In this document: piece after piece, positions 1 to 12,074 of the stretch
Position numbering within the stretch: the first letter of the stretch is position 1
Layout: every line of letters starts with the position of its first letter
Source of the DNA: Lepas anatifera
Lineage: Eukaryota > Arthropoda > Thecostraca > Lepadidae
Reading direction: 5' to 3'
Length of the DNA stretch: 64,000 nucleotides
Assembly (NCBI GenBank): GCA_034440635.1
Contig: JAOTON010001685.1
Span: forward strand, 3,544,501-3,608,500
Translations under genes and position numbers: made by a program
Notes under the pieces: generated by a model
Database searches by the model: none
What the model saw: only the letters and a program-made list of their open reading frames with translations
Told to the model about the DNA's origin: nothing

Positions 1-222
1 ATGTGATGAGTTTCAATTGAATATACTAATCCTCTTCTTGCTTATGACATCCCAAACTTTTTTTGGAGGTTAGGTCACTTGACTTTCACTGGTGAACTGA
101 CCTTAGATAACCCGACCTTAAATTTTTGGGAAAAGTTGCCGAATTGATCAAGGATAACGTGTGCCAAGTACGGCGGCGCTTCGCACCGCCTTTTTGGTGC
201 CACCGGAAAAACCCGAGGTGAT
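1..222 (-). repeat. AGGTCA-rich TTAA-element (family B), fragment cut by window edge
   Basis: This is a partial, inverted copy of the element seen intact at 12075-12948. Shared landmarks in the same order are the GGTTAGGTCA/TGACCT half-sites, an 'aagttgccgaattgatcaa' block and a GC hairpin near 165-190 (GGCGG...CCGCC arms). The GGAAAAACCCGAGG block follows. No terminal inverted repeat is seen at the inner end, so this end is eroded. No coding capacity is visible. Confidence 0.6.
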
Positions 223-687
223 GCCTATGTATGGTTCTTGTTTTAGTTTGCTGATTCAACCAGTAACTCTCACGATCCCAAAATGAATAAAAAGTTATGC
301 AGGCACTCTTACCAAAGTGGTTCGGTAAGAGTACACAAAAGAGGAGATCAGAGTAGGTACGCATCGGTACCTGGATCCCTAGGAACCGTTCCAACAGGGA
401 AATATTTGGTGATGCTATATGACCCTGGCAGTTGTTGCGTTGATGAGCCCCAAAAATTATTAATACTACAATGCTTAGCTCCCCAAATATGAATTATGCA
501 CTCTGTCCCTAGCGAAAACAAGTGCCTTTATCTCCTAAGCGTGCCTACTCTTGCACGATGGTCTAGTGCGTACTCTTACCGAACATGCATCTTTTGGAAG
601 CAAGTCCTCATGCAAATCTTGGCATGCATTTATCGTGGGCCCCAGTCCTGGGACACAGTTCTAGTTTATCTTTCTTACTGATTACAG
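223..687. other. No gene recognised; one 9-bp hairpin
   Basis: Nothing coding is convincing. An inverted repeat ACTCTTACC (305-313) / GGTAAGAGT (324-332) could form a short stem with a 10-base loop. The motif TACTCTTACCGAAC recurs near 570. Confidence 0.4.
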
Positions 688-3475
688 ACCTTAGGGGAGG
701 GTAGGGTGGGTTGTATCAGTTTTTATTCCAGGTCAATTAATTTCGTAACTATTTGGGATTGCCTCGTAATTTTAATACCATCTTGTAGCTGCAGCCTTTG
801 GCTTCCTTTTACCAATTAATCGTTTTCCTAATATTTACTGGTTTGCCTCCAACTTCCCGGCGAATGAACCTTTTCACTTGATACAACTTACCCTACCGGT
901 TGAGTGAGTAGTATCACATGGTGGGTTAAGTGACACATCAGACGTTAAGTGACACCAAAACGCGACACATCAGTGTGTCACGTTTCGGAGACTGTGGTTG
1001 CTACCGGTCATGGCCGTGAGAACAGCCTTCAACGAATTTAAAATATAATTATAAACATGTATTTTATTGCACAAAACTATGTTCAATGCAATACGAAAAT
1101 CACGGCAACGAAAAACGCAAACGAAACATCAACCGTCCAAGTGTAAAATTGACCCGTTTGGAACAAAGAAGCCAACACACTGTGTCGAAAGGGGCAAATT
1201 CTTGACTAGGTACCAGCAGACTTTAGTCAGGGCTAAAGACTGTTAAATTGCAACTGTTCAATCTGAAAAGCCTAAACGTATTAGTTATGGACTAAGTAAT
1301 CCTCTGGCAATAGTTACGGGAAGGGTTGTATCAGGGATACGGATGAATTGCATGGACGTGGGAAGTGGGAGGCGGGGGGCGAGCAGGGGTGTCCCTCGAA
1401 TTTATGAAGTGCAGGCAGGGATGTGGCCATAACTTCTCGGGACTTGTTAGACTTCAATTTTTGCTTTTACTTTCATTCCATCAACGCGGCCTGTCTTGCT
1501 ATTATTCTGGCGCGCAATTTTTACAGCAAAAATATTTTTACCTAATTTTTCGTCGAGGCTACATGTGATAATATAGTGTTTTTGGAGAACATGAGTCTGT
1601 GGCGACACCTCTAATAAGCTGTATAGGCAGCGTAGGCAGTGTGGGGTGCCTACCCATTTAAACAGGTCCTAAATAAGCTCAGGAGCCCAAAATTAGCCCA
1701 GGGGGCCAACCTTCAACTTATGGGGCCTAGACACGCTGAGGGGCCCCCAAGCAGCTCAGGAGGCCCATACAAACTAAGAGGGCCAGACAAGCTGGGTGTC
1801 TCGACGAACTCATGGGGCCCAGATACGCACAACGGGCCCCAAACAAGCTAAAGGGGCCTATATCGGTTAAACAAACACGATACCAGCCAGGGGGCCCTTG
1901 CCAGCTCAAGGGACACTAATTCAGCTAGGGGCCCTACGACCAAACCAGAGGCCTCTTAAGTAAATCCTCTCACGGGACCTAGACCAGCTCATGGCTGCCA
2001 CAATAATTTCACCTATAGGGTTATTTTTAGCTTAGAGGGGTCCAAAGCAGCGAAGGATCTAAGGCCAAGCCAGTAAGCTCCTGTACAATACTCATTCACG
2101 GTTCCAGAACAGCACAGGGGCCTCGAAAAGCTCAGAAGGCTCCAGTGGCGACACATTCAAGTTCAGTGTGAGGGCCTGATAATCTAAAGCGGTCCCAGAT
2201 CAGCTGAGGGGACTCAATATTAGCTCAGGGTAGCCACCAAAAACTCAGGGGCCCAGGCTCGCAGAGGCTATGCGGCCTCTAATGCTCAGGTTAGCGTCAA
2301 TCGGGGATTTCAGTAGGGACCCAGCGTTAGTTAAGACAACTGCGATATGTGGAGATGGTCGACACGACACCTTAGTTTTCGCCATGACTTAAGTTCACAA
2401 AAGTTCACTGTATTCATTGTTAATTGCGCTTAGTGTAGCGTCAATCAGGGTTCTGTAGGGACCCAGCGTTAGCCAAAAAACTATGATATGTGGATGTGGT
2501 CGATACGACACCTCAGCTTTCTTCAAGACCGAAATTAGCTGTATTCTTTGCTCATCGTGCTTCAGTTAGTATTAGTGGGCGCGTCCAGCATTTTCTACCA
2601 AGGTACCAGTCATTACGTTCTGTGCGAAACCTTGCCGGCCCGAAATATGTTTGATGGTAAACGTGAATATGTCTCACTGAAAGGTAGCTTTCATGAAAAT
2701 AAGCATTTACAAATACGCTTTTTAAACGCGTTTTTTTCTTCGATACTAGCCGACTATTGGGCGGTAAATTGGTGCCCCTCAGATTCGGCACCCCCGGTTC
2801 GGCGCCCCTCTCCCGAGCCTGCCCCCTAACGAAATCCAAGATTCGTCACCGGACTTGTTAGACTTTAATTTTTGGTTTTGCTTCCATTCCATCGGTGCGG
2901 CCTGTCTTGCAGGTATCCTGACCCACACTTATTGCAGCATATATCTTTGCCTATTTTTTCGCTGTGGCTATTTTTAATAATAATATAGTATTTTTTGGAA
3001 AAAAGCGAATCTTCGTCGACCCCCTAATGAGCTGATTGTACATTGGGGTGAGTTGTATCACTGTTACAACGTACCCCACCTAGCCCTGATACAACATGTA
3101 CCACCCTCCTATATTGGAAAAAAACGTCCTCGTGCTCAACAACCAGTGGCCAGTGGAGAAAATTCTTCTCACGCACGAAACCTTAGAATCTACCCTTACC
3201 ACTGCTACAACGATCCTTCCGATTCGTGGTCATCTGAATGGCAAAAACATACAATTTTTACGACGAAATTTTAAAGAATGACACCGCAAAAACACATTTT
3301 CTGCACTCACCGCGAAACGCGCCAAGCCATGCAAACGACAGTATGAGGAAAGCTGCCGGACCGCATTCCGCATCATCTGGTCGTGTCGGGAGCTCCATAT
3401 CTTGGATAGTTTTGGAAAAAAATCGCTCTAATACAACTTGTCCATGATACAACTCTCCCTGCTCTCCCCTAAGCA
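688..3475. mobile_element. Candidate 2.8-kb element bounded by inverted TTGTATCA ends
   Basis: The left end (688-718) reads CTTAGGGGAGGGTAGGG followed by GGGTTGTATCA. The right end (3446-3475), read on the minus strand, begins CTTAGGGGAGAGCAGGG and also continues into GTTGTATCA. The TTGTATCA motif recurs in both orientations at about 715, 880, 1325, 3053, 3088 and 3450. I find no clear target-site duplication and no transposase frame, so these could be unrelated solo ends of the same family rather than one element. Confidence 0.3.
1630..2860. repeat. Degenerate GC-rich minisatellite plus flank, copy 1
   Basis: From about 1640 to 2290 the sequence is a loose tandem repeat of roughly 25-40 bases built on 'agctcaggggccc'. 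It is followed by a non-tandem flank that itself contains a ~150-bp duplication (AGCGTCAATC at 2294 and again at 2441). The whole order, minisatellite then AGCGTCAATC flank then the 'agcatttacaaat' block, is repeated at 47640-48690, so this is a dispersed repeat family. Short open frames here are by-products of the repeat. Confidence 0.6.
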
Positions 3476-3898
3476 GAAACTCTTGATACTAGGAGTAGGG
3501 TATACAAGTTTCCCTGGTCTCTTGATATAATATCAACGGTACCAAAGAAACGAATTTGCTCTGTGCCCCCGCGGAAAGAACAAAGGCATCTCCAAATCTT
3601 TTTAGCAGCCAAGCCACTGGTTTAGCTATATTATACTTAGGCCTCCGCCACCTCAATGTTTGCTAAGTAACCAATATATCTGCTTGCTCTCATCTCTTGC
3701 GTACTCGTATTCGCCCTCGCTCTAGCTTCGTTTTATCATACGGTTAATGCTGAACACTGTTGTAACGTAAATGGACCCCAGGTAAATTTTAAAAATTGGT
3801 TAACCACATATAGCCTCTGCAACTGCAGTGCTCTAAGACTCAAGAAAATTGTTTAACGGATAACATACTCCCTTTGTTCCTCTGCCCACGGTGTCCCC
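2860..3898. other. No gene recognised
   Basis: Apart from the TTGTATCA motifs noted separately, I see no conserved coding frame, RNA gene or clear repeat structure here. Confidence 0.4.
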
Positions 3899-4140
3899 AT
3901 AGGCGGATGCAGGATTTTCTATCAGGATGGACACATGGTCGAGAGGTGCCATCCGAACCAGGTGGGATGAACATTTTTTGGGCGGACAAATTTATCAGAT
4001 GGGTGCCAAATCCTATCGCAGAGGCGCCGATACTAGCATCCTGGGGGAAGTGAAATTTTAGGGGGATCGACCTTTCACTGGGGCGCTGAGGATCGATCAG
4101 AGGAAAGTGTCCCCCTTGACCCTTGGATCTACCTATGGTA
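3899..4140. mobile_element. MITE of the GGCGGATCCAGG family (family C), decayed
   Basis: The copy starts at CATAGGCGGATGCAGG and ends near TTGGATCTACCTATGG, which are imperfect inverted ends. Inside are family landmarks also found at 27528-27796 and 51543-51796: 'gggtgccaaatcctatcg', 'ggcgccgat' and a trailing block with CTGGGGCGC. No coding capacity. The CAGTGGCGGATCCAGG-type ends seen elsewhere in the window resemble hAT-type termini, but the superfamily is an inference. Confidence 0.5.
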
Positions 4141-4543
4141 TCAGCTACCTACCTACCATTCCAGCCTGGGTTGGATGCAATCCGCGAACCAGGGGCGCGG
4201 ATTCTTGATAATGATTGGGGGTGCTCAAATTTGAAACAATGTCAATGACTACCATAATAAAATGTGATAACATAATTCAAGGTGAGTTTTAGGTTTCTCA
4301 CATACCTGTTGATGAGCAAAACCCATTCAAAATCATTGAAATGAATAATACGAAAAAAATTAAGTACCTATATTTCAACAACACTAGAACGTTTCAATGG
4401 GGTTGTCCAAGCACCCACAGATATATGAATCCTTCCGCCAATCGTATTTTGGACATAATGTTAGGAATATATATTCAGCTATTTTGCTTGACGAACACTG
4501 ATTTCAACAAGCTAGAAACGCATTTTCGTGACTCACACGAAGA

Positions 4544-4546
<3 letters not shown>

Positions 4547-4624
<78 letters not shown>
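4547..4624. repeat. (TA)n microsatellite, left flank of Penelope-like element
   Basis: About 78 bases of pure TA. It abuts the truncated left pseudo-LTR of the Penelope-like element exactly at base 4625, and a second (TA)n tract abuts the opposite end, so the element sits within or generated TA-rich DNA. Confidence 0.95.
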
Positions 4625-4625
<1 letters not shown>

Positions 4626-4861
4626 CAATATCATCATCAGTGTAATAAATGAGCAACCTACATAAGGAGCAGAGCAGTAGACAAGAAGGCCAAAGGCGCA
4701 GTTTCACGGATAATTGCTAAAAATATAAGACACTAACAAACACACACATATATGTTGAAGGTACTTGCTATACAAAGATTTGAAGAGGGAAAGCCGAAGA
4801 CATTGTGTTCAACCTAGGTTTGTTTTTAGATATATAAAGAGACTCGAGAATTCTTAAATCT
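4625..4861 (-). repeat. Penelope pseudo-LTR, left (3') copy
   Basis: This copy matches 7304-7540 base for base except for a few substitutions. It includes the end of the endonuclease ORF and the 5' part of the ribozyme core (TCATCAG on the plus strand at 4632-4641), but the ribozyme's GAAA and cleavage half is replaced by (TA)n. Confidence 0.88.
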
Positions 4862-6120
4862 ACACCTGTACCACACCTATCCAGAATTTTGAAATCATCA
4901 ATGGTAACCGGGGTATCACATTGATGTGAATGTTCGCGAATCGCAGACGGATCTGGATTCGCCACCATTCGGTTAGTCCGGTCGGACATACCTAAGTGTT
5001 GTTTTGTCCTGCGGTGTAATGAACGATGGGTGGAACCAACGTACGACGCACCACACGATGCGCAACAGAATTGATACACCACTGAGGATTGGCAACTCTT
5101 AGGTAACCTGTCCTTGAACCGGAAGATAGAACCCAAGGATGAGGTGTTCTGAAGGACGATCTTTGGATTGAGATAAGGGTAATATTTGGAAAGAAGGGAC
5201 AATAACTCTTTCTTAAGTTTTAGAGACTGCTGACCAAAATACGGAATAACAAAATATTTCTCAAGTTTCTTAGCTGTACATGCCTTGGGAGATAAATCGT
5301 ACTTCTTATTCAAAAAATCCTTGACCGAACAATCAAAAAGATGAATGGGGAAGCCATTGTTTTTAAAGAAGCGCTTTAAAAAGTCGAGTTCCCTGTGGAA
5401 AAGTTGGAATGATGAGCTGACACTAAATGCCCTATAGATAGCCGTTAAGGTGATGGCACGTTTTACAGCAAGGGGTATAAAGCTAAAAAAGCTAGTTCCT
5501 AGGCCAGTGAATGTTGGCTTTCGATAGACTGATGTTTCAAGCTTAGAGCCGACCCTCCTAACGCATACGTCAAGGAATGGCAGTTTACCACTCTGTTCGA
5601 CTTCTTTTGTAAACTTAATATTTGGATGTTGAGCATTAAGAAAACTAAGAAATTTATCAGAATGTGATCTATGACGAAATATTAAAAAAGTATCATCAAT
5701 GAACCTCTTATACATTACTGGGCGGAAGTCGGCTGGACAGTTTTTTAACCATTTCCTCTCATGAAAACATAGAAAAATATTAGCAAAGGTGGGGCCTAAA
5801 GGAAGACCCATGCCTACCCCATCGACCTGCTTATAGAGAAGATTGTTAAAAATGAAGTAGGAGTTCAAAACGGCCACTTCAAGAAGTGAGCGAAAGTACT
5901 TCGCAGTAATCCCTGCTATTTCTACGCAATTATTTCTGAAAAGTTCGCTGATAGTTATTTCAATAGTTTCTTTCACCGGGATGTTAGTAAACAAATTTTG
6001 AACATCAAAGCTAGCCATAACCATTTCGGAAGTGAGTTGAAGCCCACTTAAACTATGCACGAACTCGGAACTGTTTTTTATTGTATACTCATTTACGGTA
6101 AGTGTCGAAAGTAGGGGGGA
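4768..6120 (-). pseudogene. Penelope-like reverse transcriptase/GIY-YIG endonuclease, C-terminal part (after frameshift)
   Basis: The open frame reaches 6243, but only the part from about 6120 down belongs to the protein; its first ~42 residues are out-of-frame readthrough. Counting in the 491-residue frame, reverse transcriptase motifs are FDVQNLFTNIP (79-89), GVGMGLPLGP (142-151), the catalytic FIDDTFLIF (181-189) and LPFLD (221-225). A GIY-YIG endonuclease follows, with CASCGASYVGSTHRSLHRR (394-412) and the distal ESLYI...KPRLN (467-479) carrying the expected Glu and Asn. This is the EN+ Penelope architecture, in which a template-primed reverse transcriptase is fused to a nicking endonuclease. 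It continues the frame of 6089-7282 after a one-base slip in a run of six G (plus strand) at 6114-6119. The slip may be a real mutation or a sequencing error. Confidence 0.88.
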
Positions 6121-7282
6121 CCAAAAATTTAGCAAGTTTGTACGTTGGAGTCCCACAGGCAGCAAAAATTGGGCGTAGAGGAACCAGCACCTTATGGACT
6201 TTTGGAAGTCCGTACAAAATACCAGGAGTGGAGCCAGACACATAAAGTTCTTTGTACACCGAGTCCGATATCATAGATAGTTTCTTGAGTTTTGAAATAA
6301 TGCGGTTTACCTTATCCTCAACTTGTCGAATGGTTTTAAGCAAAGGTTCATTAATAAGATGAAATTTCGTAGCATCAGACAATATTAACTTAACCTTATC
6401 AATGTATGATGTTTTGTCCAAAATCACAACACCTCTCCCTTTGTCTGGTTTAGTAACAACAATTGACTTATCGGCAGCAAAATCTTTCAGCAAGTTAACA
6501 TCATGTCTAGTGAACACTGGTGAAAACACCCGAGAAGACTTAAAGCCATGAAAATATTTTAAGCTAATGAATCTCAACTTTTCTTTCACATCACGAAGTT
6601 CAAAGCTTGAGGGTAGATGTAGATCTGATACAGTGTGAAGTAACTTCTCGAAGCATAGGAAATATCGGTAAAAGTTAAGCTTCCATACAGGTAGTTTAAA
6701 GTCAAGTCCAAATGCGAGTAAAGTTTTGATTCTTGCAGGCAGTGCCTTCGATGAAAAGTTAAAAATGACGCTGTCAGGGTCACAAGGTCGAATAGTGTTT
6801 TCAATCCCAATACGTTTGAGCTTCCTAGAGTGAATTTCATTTTGCTTCTCTCTGAATGTTTTTAGAACTTCCTTTAGATGATTGTTAAGCCAGAAGAATT
6901 GGAAGAATGAAAAGGTTTGACGGAGACTTTGGCGTTCGTCTCTTACTTTTTGTTTAAGTTCTGCTAACCTATTCTTTTTGAAAAGTATCTCTTGATTGAG
7001 TAACTTACTTTGCCATGATTTGTAGAGTTTGCTGTCCCGAAGGTCCTTCTTGTATAGCTTGAATCTTAAGAACTTTGGGTATATGCTGTATGTTTTACAT
7101 GTTTTTAGAAATTCAAGATCTAGTTCACATTTGGTTGTCTTCTTCTCATTCGACATGTATGCATGTATCTTCCGAACACTTTGGCGGCCATGGTTGCGTC
7201 CGATATGTTGGAATAAGGACTCTTTTTTAAGTTGTAGTAGAAGTATAAACTTAACAATTAATAAAGACACACATGTCAACAT
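6089..7282 (-). pseudogene. Penelope-like reverse transcriptase, N-terminal part (before frameshift)
   Basis: The 397-residue frame starts at ATG 7282. A basic, coiled-coil-like N-terminal region (many Lys, Arg and Glu, roughly residues 75-160) leads into the early reverse transcriptase motifs: PDKGRGVVILDK near residue 290 and YGLPKVHK near 365, both typical of Penelope-like elements. The frame terminates soon after the C homopolymer (minus strand), while homology continues in the next frame. The ATG lies only three bases downstream of the predicted hammerhead cleavage site, so cleavage would leave an almost leaderless message. A later in-frame Met (MSNEKK) is an alternative start. Protein function requires the frameshift to be absent or bypassed. 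Confidence 0.87.
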
Positions 7283-7303
7283 CCAGACCGGTTTCGATAT
7301 ATT

Positions 7304-8850
<1,547 letters not shown>

Positions 8851-8859
8851 ACTTCACAG

Positions 8860-9190
8860 TCAAGGATACCCACTGTCGAAGTTAAGGTCGCTTGTCAAAT
8901 TCAAAATATCCTTTTTCAAGTTTAAACCCTCATTTCCCGGCCAAGGGTTGCTATACTGCTTGCCATATTGTACATTATTGGGAATATGTCACATGGTTAC
9001 GTCATCGGTCAGTGACCCTGAATGACCTTGACCTTAAACTGCAGAGGATATTGCTTTGAATTTTCTATCCATGAAATTATTTCGCTTTCAGTGTATTTCC
9101 ACTCAAATTCCGTTATTGTATGTACATACATCTACTGGCCTTTGAGCCATTCCCGAGTTAACATAAAACCCGCAGGAGATTTCCTAGGCC
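8860..9190 (+). repeat. AGGTCA-associated dispersed repeat (family G), copy 1
   Basis: It shares the order 'aaggtc', 'tttttcaag', 'tgtacattattgggaa', 'gtcat.ggtca.tgaccttgaatgaccttga' and a 'tcagaga/gcagagga' block with 16770-17060, and more weakly with 46490-46735. Several TGACCT/AGGTCA half-sites are present. There is no coding frame. Relationship to the family B elements is plausible but not shown. Confidence 0.6.
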
Positions 9191-9256
9191 ATCCAAGTGA
9201 ACGCGACAGTTAAAAACAAATCATTGGATAGGGACAGAGCTTTAATTTCGATGTCA

Positions 9257-9619
9257 TTAGCCTGTGGGAGAATGTTTTGAGGCACTGAGCATGGTGAAAT
9301 ACGTATTTGTACAAGCTGTGGGATACGAAAAGCACGGCTGGGTATCATTCGACCCTTTTACAAAAGAGGGAGGCCTCAGACTGTCAAATTGTTGACTGAC
9401 GACACTATTTTGGCGACTCGCTTTCAGTTGACTACAATGGCCACGCACCTGCACCTGTGAGTGGGTTCGATCCCACCCAGACAACCTCACAGGGAATTGC
9501 GGCAGGAGCGGCGAGATGACGGGGACGAGCTTGTTTTCTTCCCGCCACGACTTTTTAGTCACCCTGACACTTCTCGGAATCAGGAGTGGTAGAAATAACA
9601 CCTTACATAGTTCAATCAA
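9257..9619 (+). repeat. tRNA-like T-arm fragment, possible SINE remnant
   Basis: At about 9466-9483 the plus strand has GTGGGTTCGATCCCAC, a perfect T-arm with a pol III B-box (GGTTCGATCCC). A convincing A-box and acceptor stem are not seen, so this is not a functional tRNA. An eroded tRNA-derived SINE is the best guess. Confidence 0.3.
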
Positions 9620-9889
9620 ATAGGCTAAGCTGATTTTTTCAGGACCAAGTGGTACAAAACAAAGTGTGACGATAGACTGGCAAACTCAGGGGCAGATCCA
9701 GGGGTCCAGCCTGGCCATGCCCAACAACAACGTTTATTTTGTTATCAGAGTATTTCAAACGTCAAACAAACGTCTCGATCGGCGAAAAAGTGCATCAACG
9801 CTCTTAACTATCCAGCCCCTCACGAACTTTGGTACCATTAATATCAGTCAATATACCGCCGCCCCAAACCCACGGCACCCACTACGGCT

Positions 9890-10254
9890 GAAGCCATTGT
9901 CCCACCGCGCCGAAGATGTACAACTTCGTTTGAATTTATTATAAATGAACGTTCATTTAGTTCAAATATCTTGCTATTGATTATGAATTCAATGGTTTTA
10001 CGTGCTACTGCATGACCCTCCTCATTACTTGGTGAATTTCCGTGAAGTAGGATATCTAGCTCTTGTCTATTGTTCAGGGCTGTAAAACTTGTGCCGATAA
10101 TTTGACCAATGCTATGTTCTACTAAACTTCGATGATTTGCTTTTCTTGGGCAGCACAAAAAGTAGTATTTGGTCTCTTCGTTGTTATAGCCACAAAGGTA
10201 GAAGGGCGATGCAAATATTTGGACATGATTTGCCTGGGCGTTCAGTTTTGACAT
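9890..10254 (-). pseudogene. LINE ORF2 C-terminal tail (zinc-knuckle type), truncated
   Basis: The minus-strand frame reads SKLNAQANHVQIFASPFYLC, then GYNNEETKYYFLCCPRKA, then DILLHGNSP and a KTIEFIINSKIF-like end. This is the pattern 'LSKLN...SP.C.CG..NE...HYF..CP' followed by 'LL.GNP...E......FI..S.RF' that closes many animal non-LTR retrotransposon ORF2 proteins. The catalytic reverse transcriptase part is missing, so this is a 5'-truncated relic. It is inferred from remembered family patterns; a translated search against LINE proteins would decide. Confidence 0.5.
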
Positions 10255-10284
10255 GCCGTCTCTTAAATCTCAATGACATCAAGA

Positions 10285-10500
10285 GGGAGGTTATAATATT
10301 GAGCCATATTCATAATACTTGGGTGGTTGCCTACTTTGCAAATGTTCTACCACTTGTTTTTCGAAGGGTTTATTTGATACGCTTATCCTGATTCGTTCTG
10401 GTAGTTCGTTGACAATTTTAGTTGTGACTGGCAGAAAATATATTTTGGAGTTTGTTGTTCCCATGGAATAGAGATACCTGGAATGGAGACCTCAATGCAA
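10285..10500 (-). pseudogene. Second LINE ORF2 tail relic (FLP..T..IVNELPE)
   Basis: Read on the minus strand this stretch gives SKIYFLPVTTKIVNELPERI and a downstream KPFEKQVVEHL-like segment. It resembles the 'FFPRTI.DWN.LP' ending of L2/CR1/Jockey-type ORF2 proteins. It lies directly upstream of the zinc-knuckle relic but belongs to a differently ending protein type, so two relics or a mosaic are possible. Confidence 0.35.
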
Positions 10501-10799
10501 ACCCGCCCCGCTTTTGGGTGCCAATCTAGGACATGAAAAAATCCTTCGGTAAGTAAAGCTCGGTAAGGACCAATGTAAAGTCTATGGGAGATGTGGTGGC
10601 CGATGACTTTGATGCGTCATAACTTATAAACCGTGGCTTGCACAGGAAAACGACCATGCATTTCGGAACGCCCAATCTGTGGTGCGTCCGCTAAAATACA
10701 TTTTAGGCATGACATATCTAAAATCTTAGAACAAAGTGCAGGAGAAATCAGAATCTGATACTGCAGCTCAACTTGTATTATAACATGTTTTAAGCGCGC

Positions 10800-10985
10800 G
10801 CGGCCCAGGGCCGTAATAGCGCAGTGTGTTAAGCCTCGTCTAGTAAGCGAAAGATCCTGGGTTCGAATCCCACGCGTGGAACTTTTCATTTCCATAATGG
10901 TAATTTCGTTGCTCAATAGCGCAGTTGGCAGCATGCTTGTCTAGCAATCGTAGTGTTCCGGGTTCGAATCCGGGCTCACGCTGAT
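10800..10985 (+). repeat. Two tandem tRNA-like modules (pol III A/B boxes)
   Basis: Module 1 has an A-box-like TAGCGCAGTGTG and a perfect B-box GGGTTCGAATCCC (about 10858-10870). Module 2, about 110 bases on, has TAGCGCAGTTGGCAGC and GGGTTCGAATCC (about 10960). Their anticodon-arm regions are alike (CGTCTAG / TGTCTAG). The acceptor stems do not pair and the T-stem of the second has a G-G mismatch, so neither is likely to be a functional tRNA. A dimeric tRNA-derived SINE or tRNA pseudogene pair fits best. Confidence 0.5.
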
Positions 10986-12074
10986 TTTGCATTCATATTT
11001 TATGGCTATTACGCAATTATTTACGTTTATATTGGATAAATAATACCTCAGTAGTAGTTGTTTCCTCTGGGTTGAAGTAAGGCACGCGCAAAGGCCTGTT
11101 TTTTGTTGAATATTTTACTGCCGTCTATATTTTAATGTTCTTGGCTATTTACCCAATTCTTTTTAATGAGCCCCACAAAAGCATCCCAGAAATCAACGAG
11201 CCTTCCGTTCCAGGTATCTATATTCCATGGTTGTTCCTTGCAATAATTTAGTTCTTTGGTGCGCGTTTCGGAGTGATCTGTCCGTATTGTTCTGCTTCCA
11301 ATTATGTAAAATACTTTGGATATAGTTCCACAAATGTCCACGGGTGAGGTTGTGGAGGAACTTCAGTTTGTGGATTTCGCGTCTTGTCTTGAGTGATGTC
11401 CAGTCGAGATCAGCCTAGCCGAGTCCCCTCCACTCCTTTCTCGCCAACAGCCAGATCTTATCCACCCTGTCTGATTTTGGTCTTCCCTAAAAAGAAAATC
11501 ACGATTTTACCCAGACAGTCTCCCCAGCTTTTTGATTATATCCGTTACTGGGCAAGTGAACGTTTGATCCTCGGCAGTACGTCATGGATACAGGTTTTAC
11601 ACTTTGTCAGAGTCAAAGCTGTTTTATCCTAACATATGCACTCTGTTTAAGACTTCTGAGTGAAAAAACGCTATTGTTTTGCTAATCATCTTTAAGATGA
11701 TGAAATTCACTACATCTATTCGTAATTTAAACATGTGATTTTGACAATACTTTATGACCGGCGACTACACTGCCTTCTGCTAGAACCAGCCGGAAGATCG
11801 ATGGTACTACGTTAACGATACCTCGCTCAAGGAAGTGCCGGCAATAGAAGCGAGAGAGGCATCAGCGTACATGCTCTGTTACACCACGAAAAGTGGTTCA
11901 TAATCGTGGAATAATTGTGAAGTGGTAGTATTCATGGAAAGAGTGTCATATTGTTATTGGATATATTCTCACGGAATTTGTAAACCATGCACACTGGCAT
12001 GCAATAACATGGACGTCAATATAACAAAAAATAAAGCGCATACCCTTGATGACTAAATGCGATGACACTTCTTT
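10986..12074. other. No gene recognised
   Basis: No family motif, RNA gene or obvious repeat. Short open frames on both strands lack recognisable features. Confidence 0.4.
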
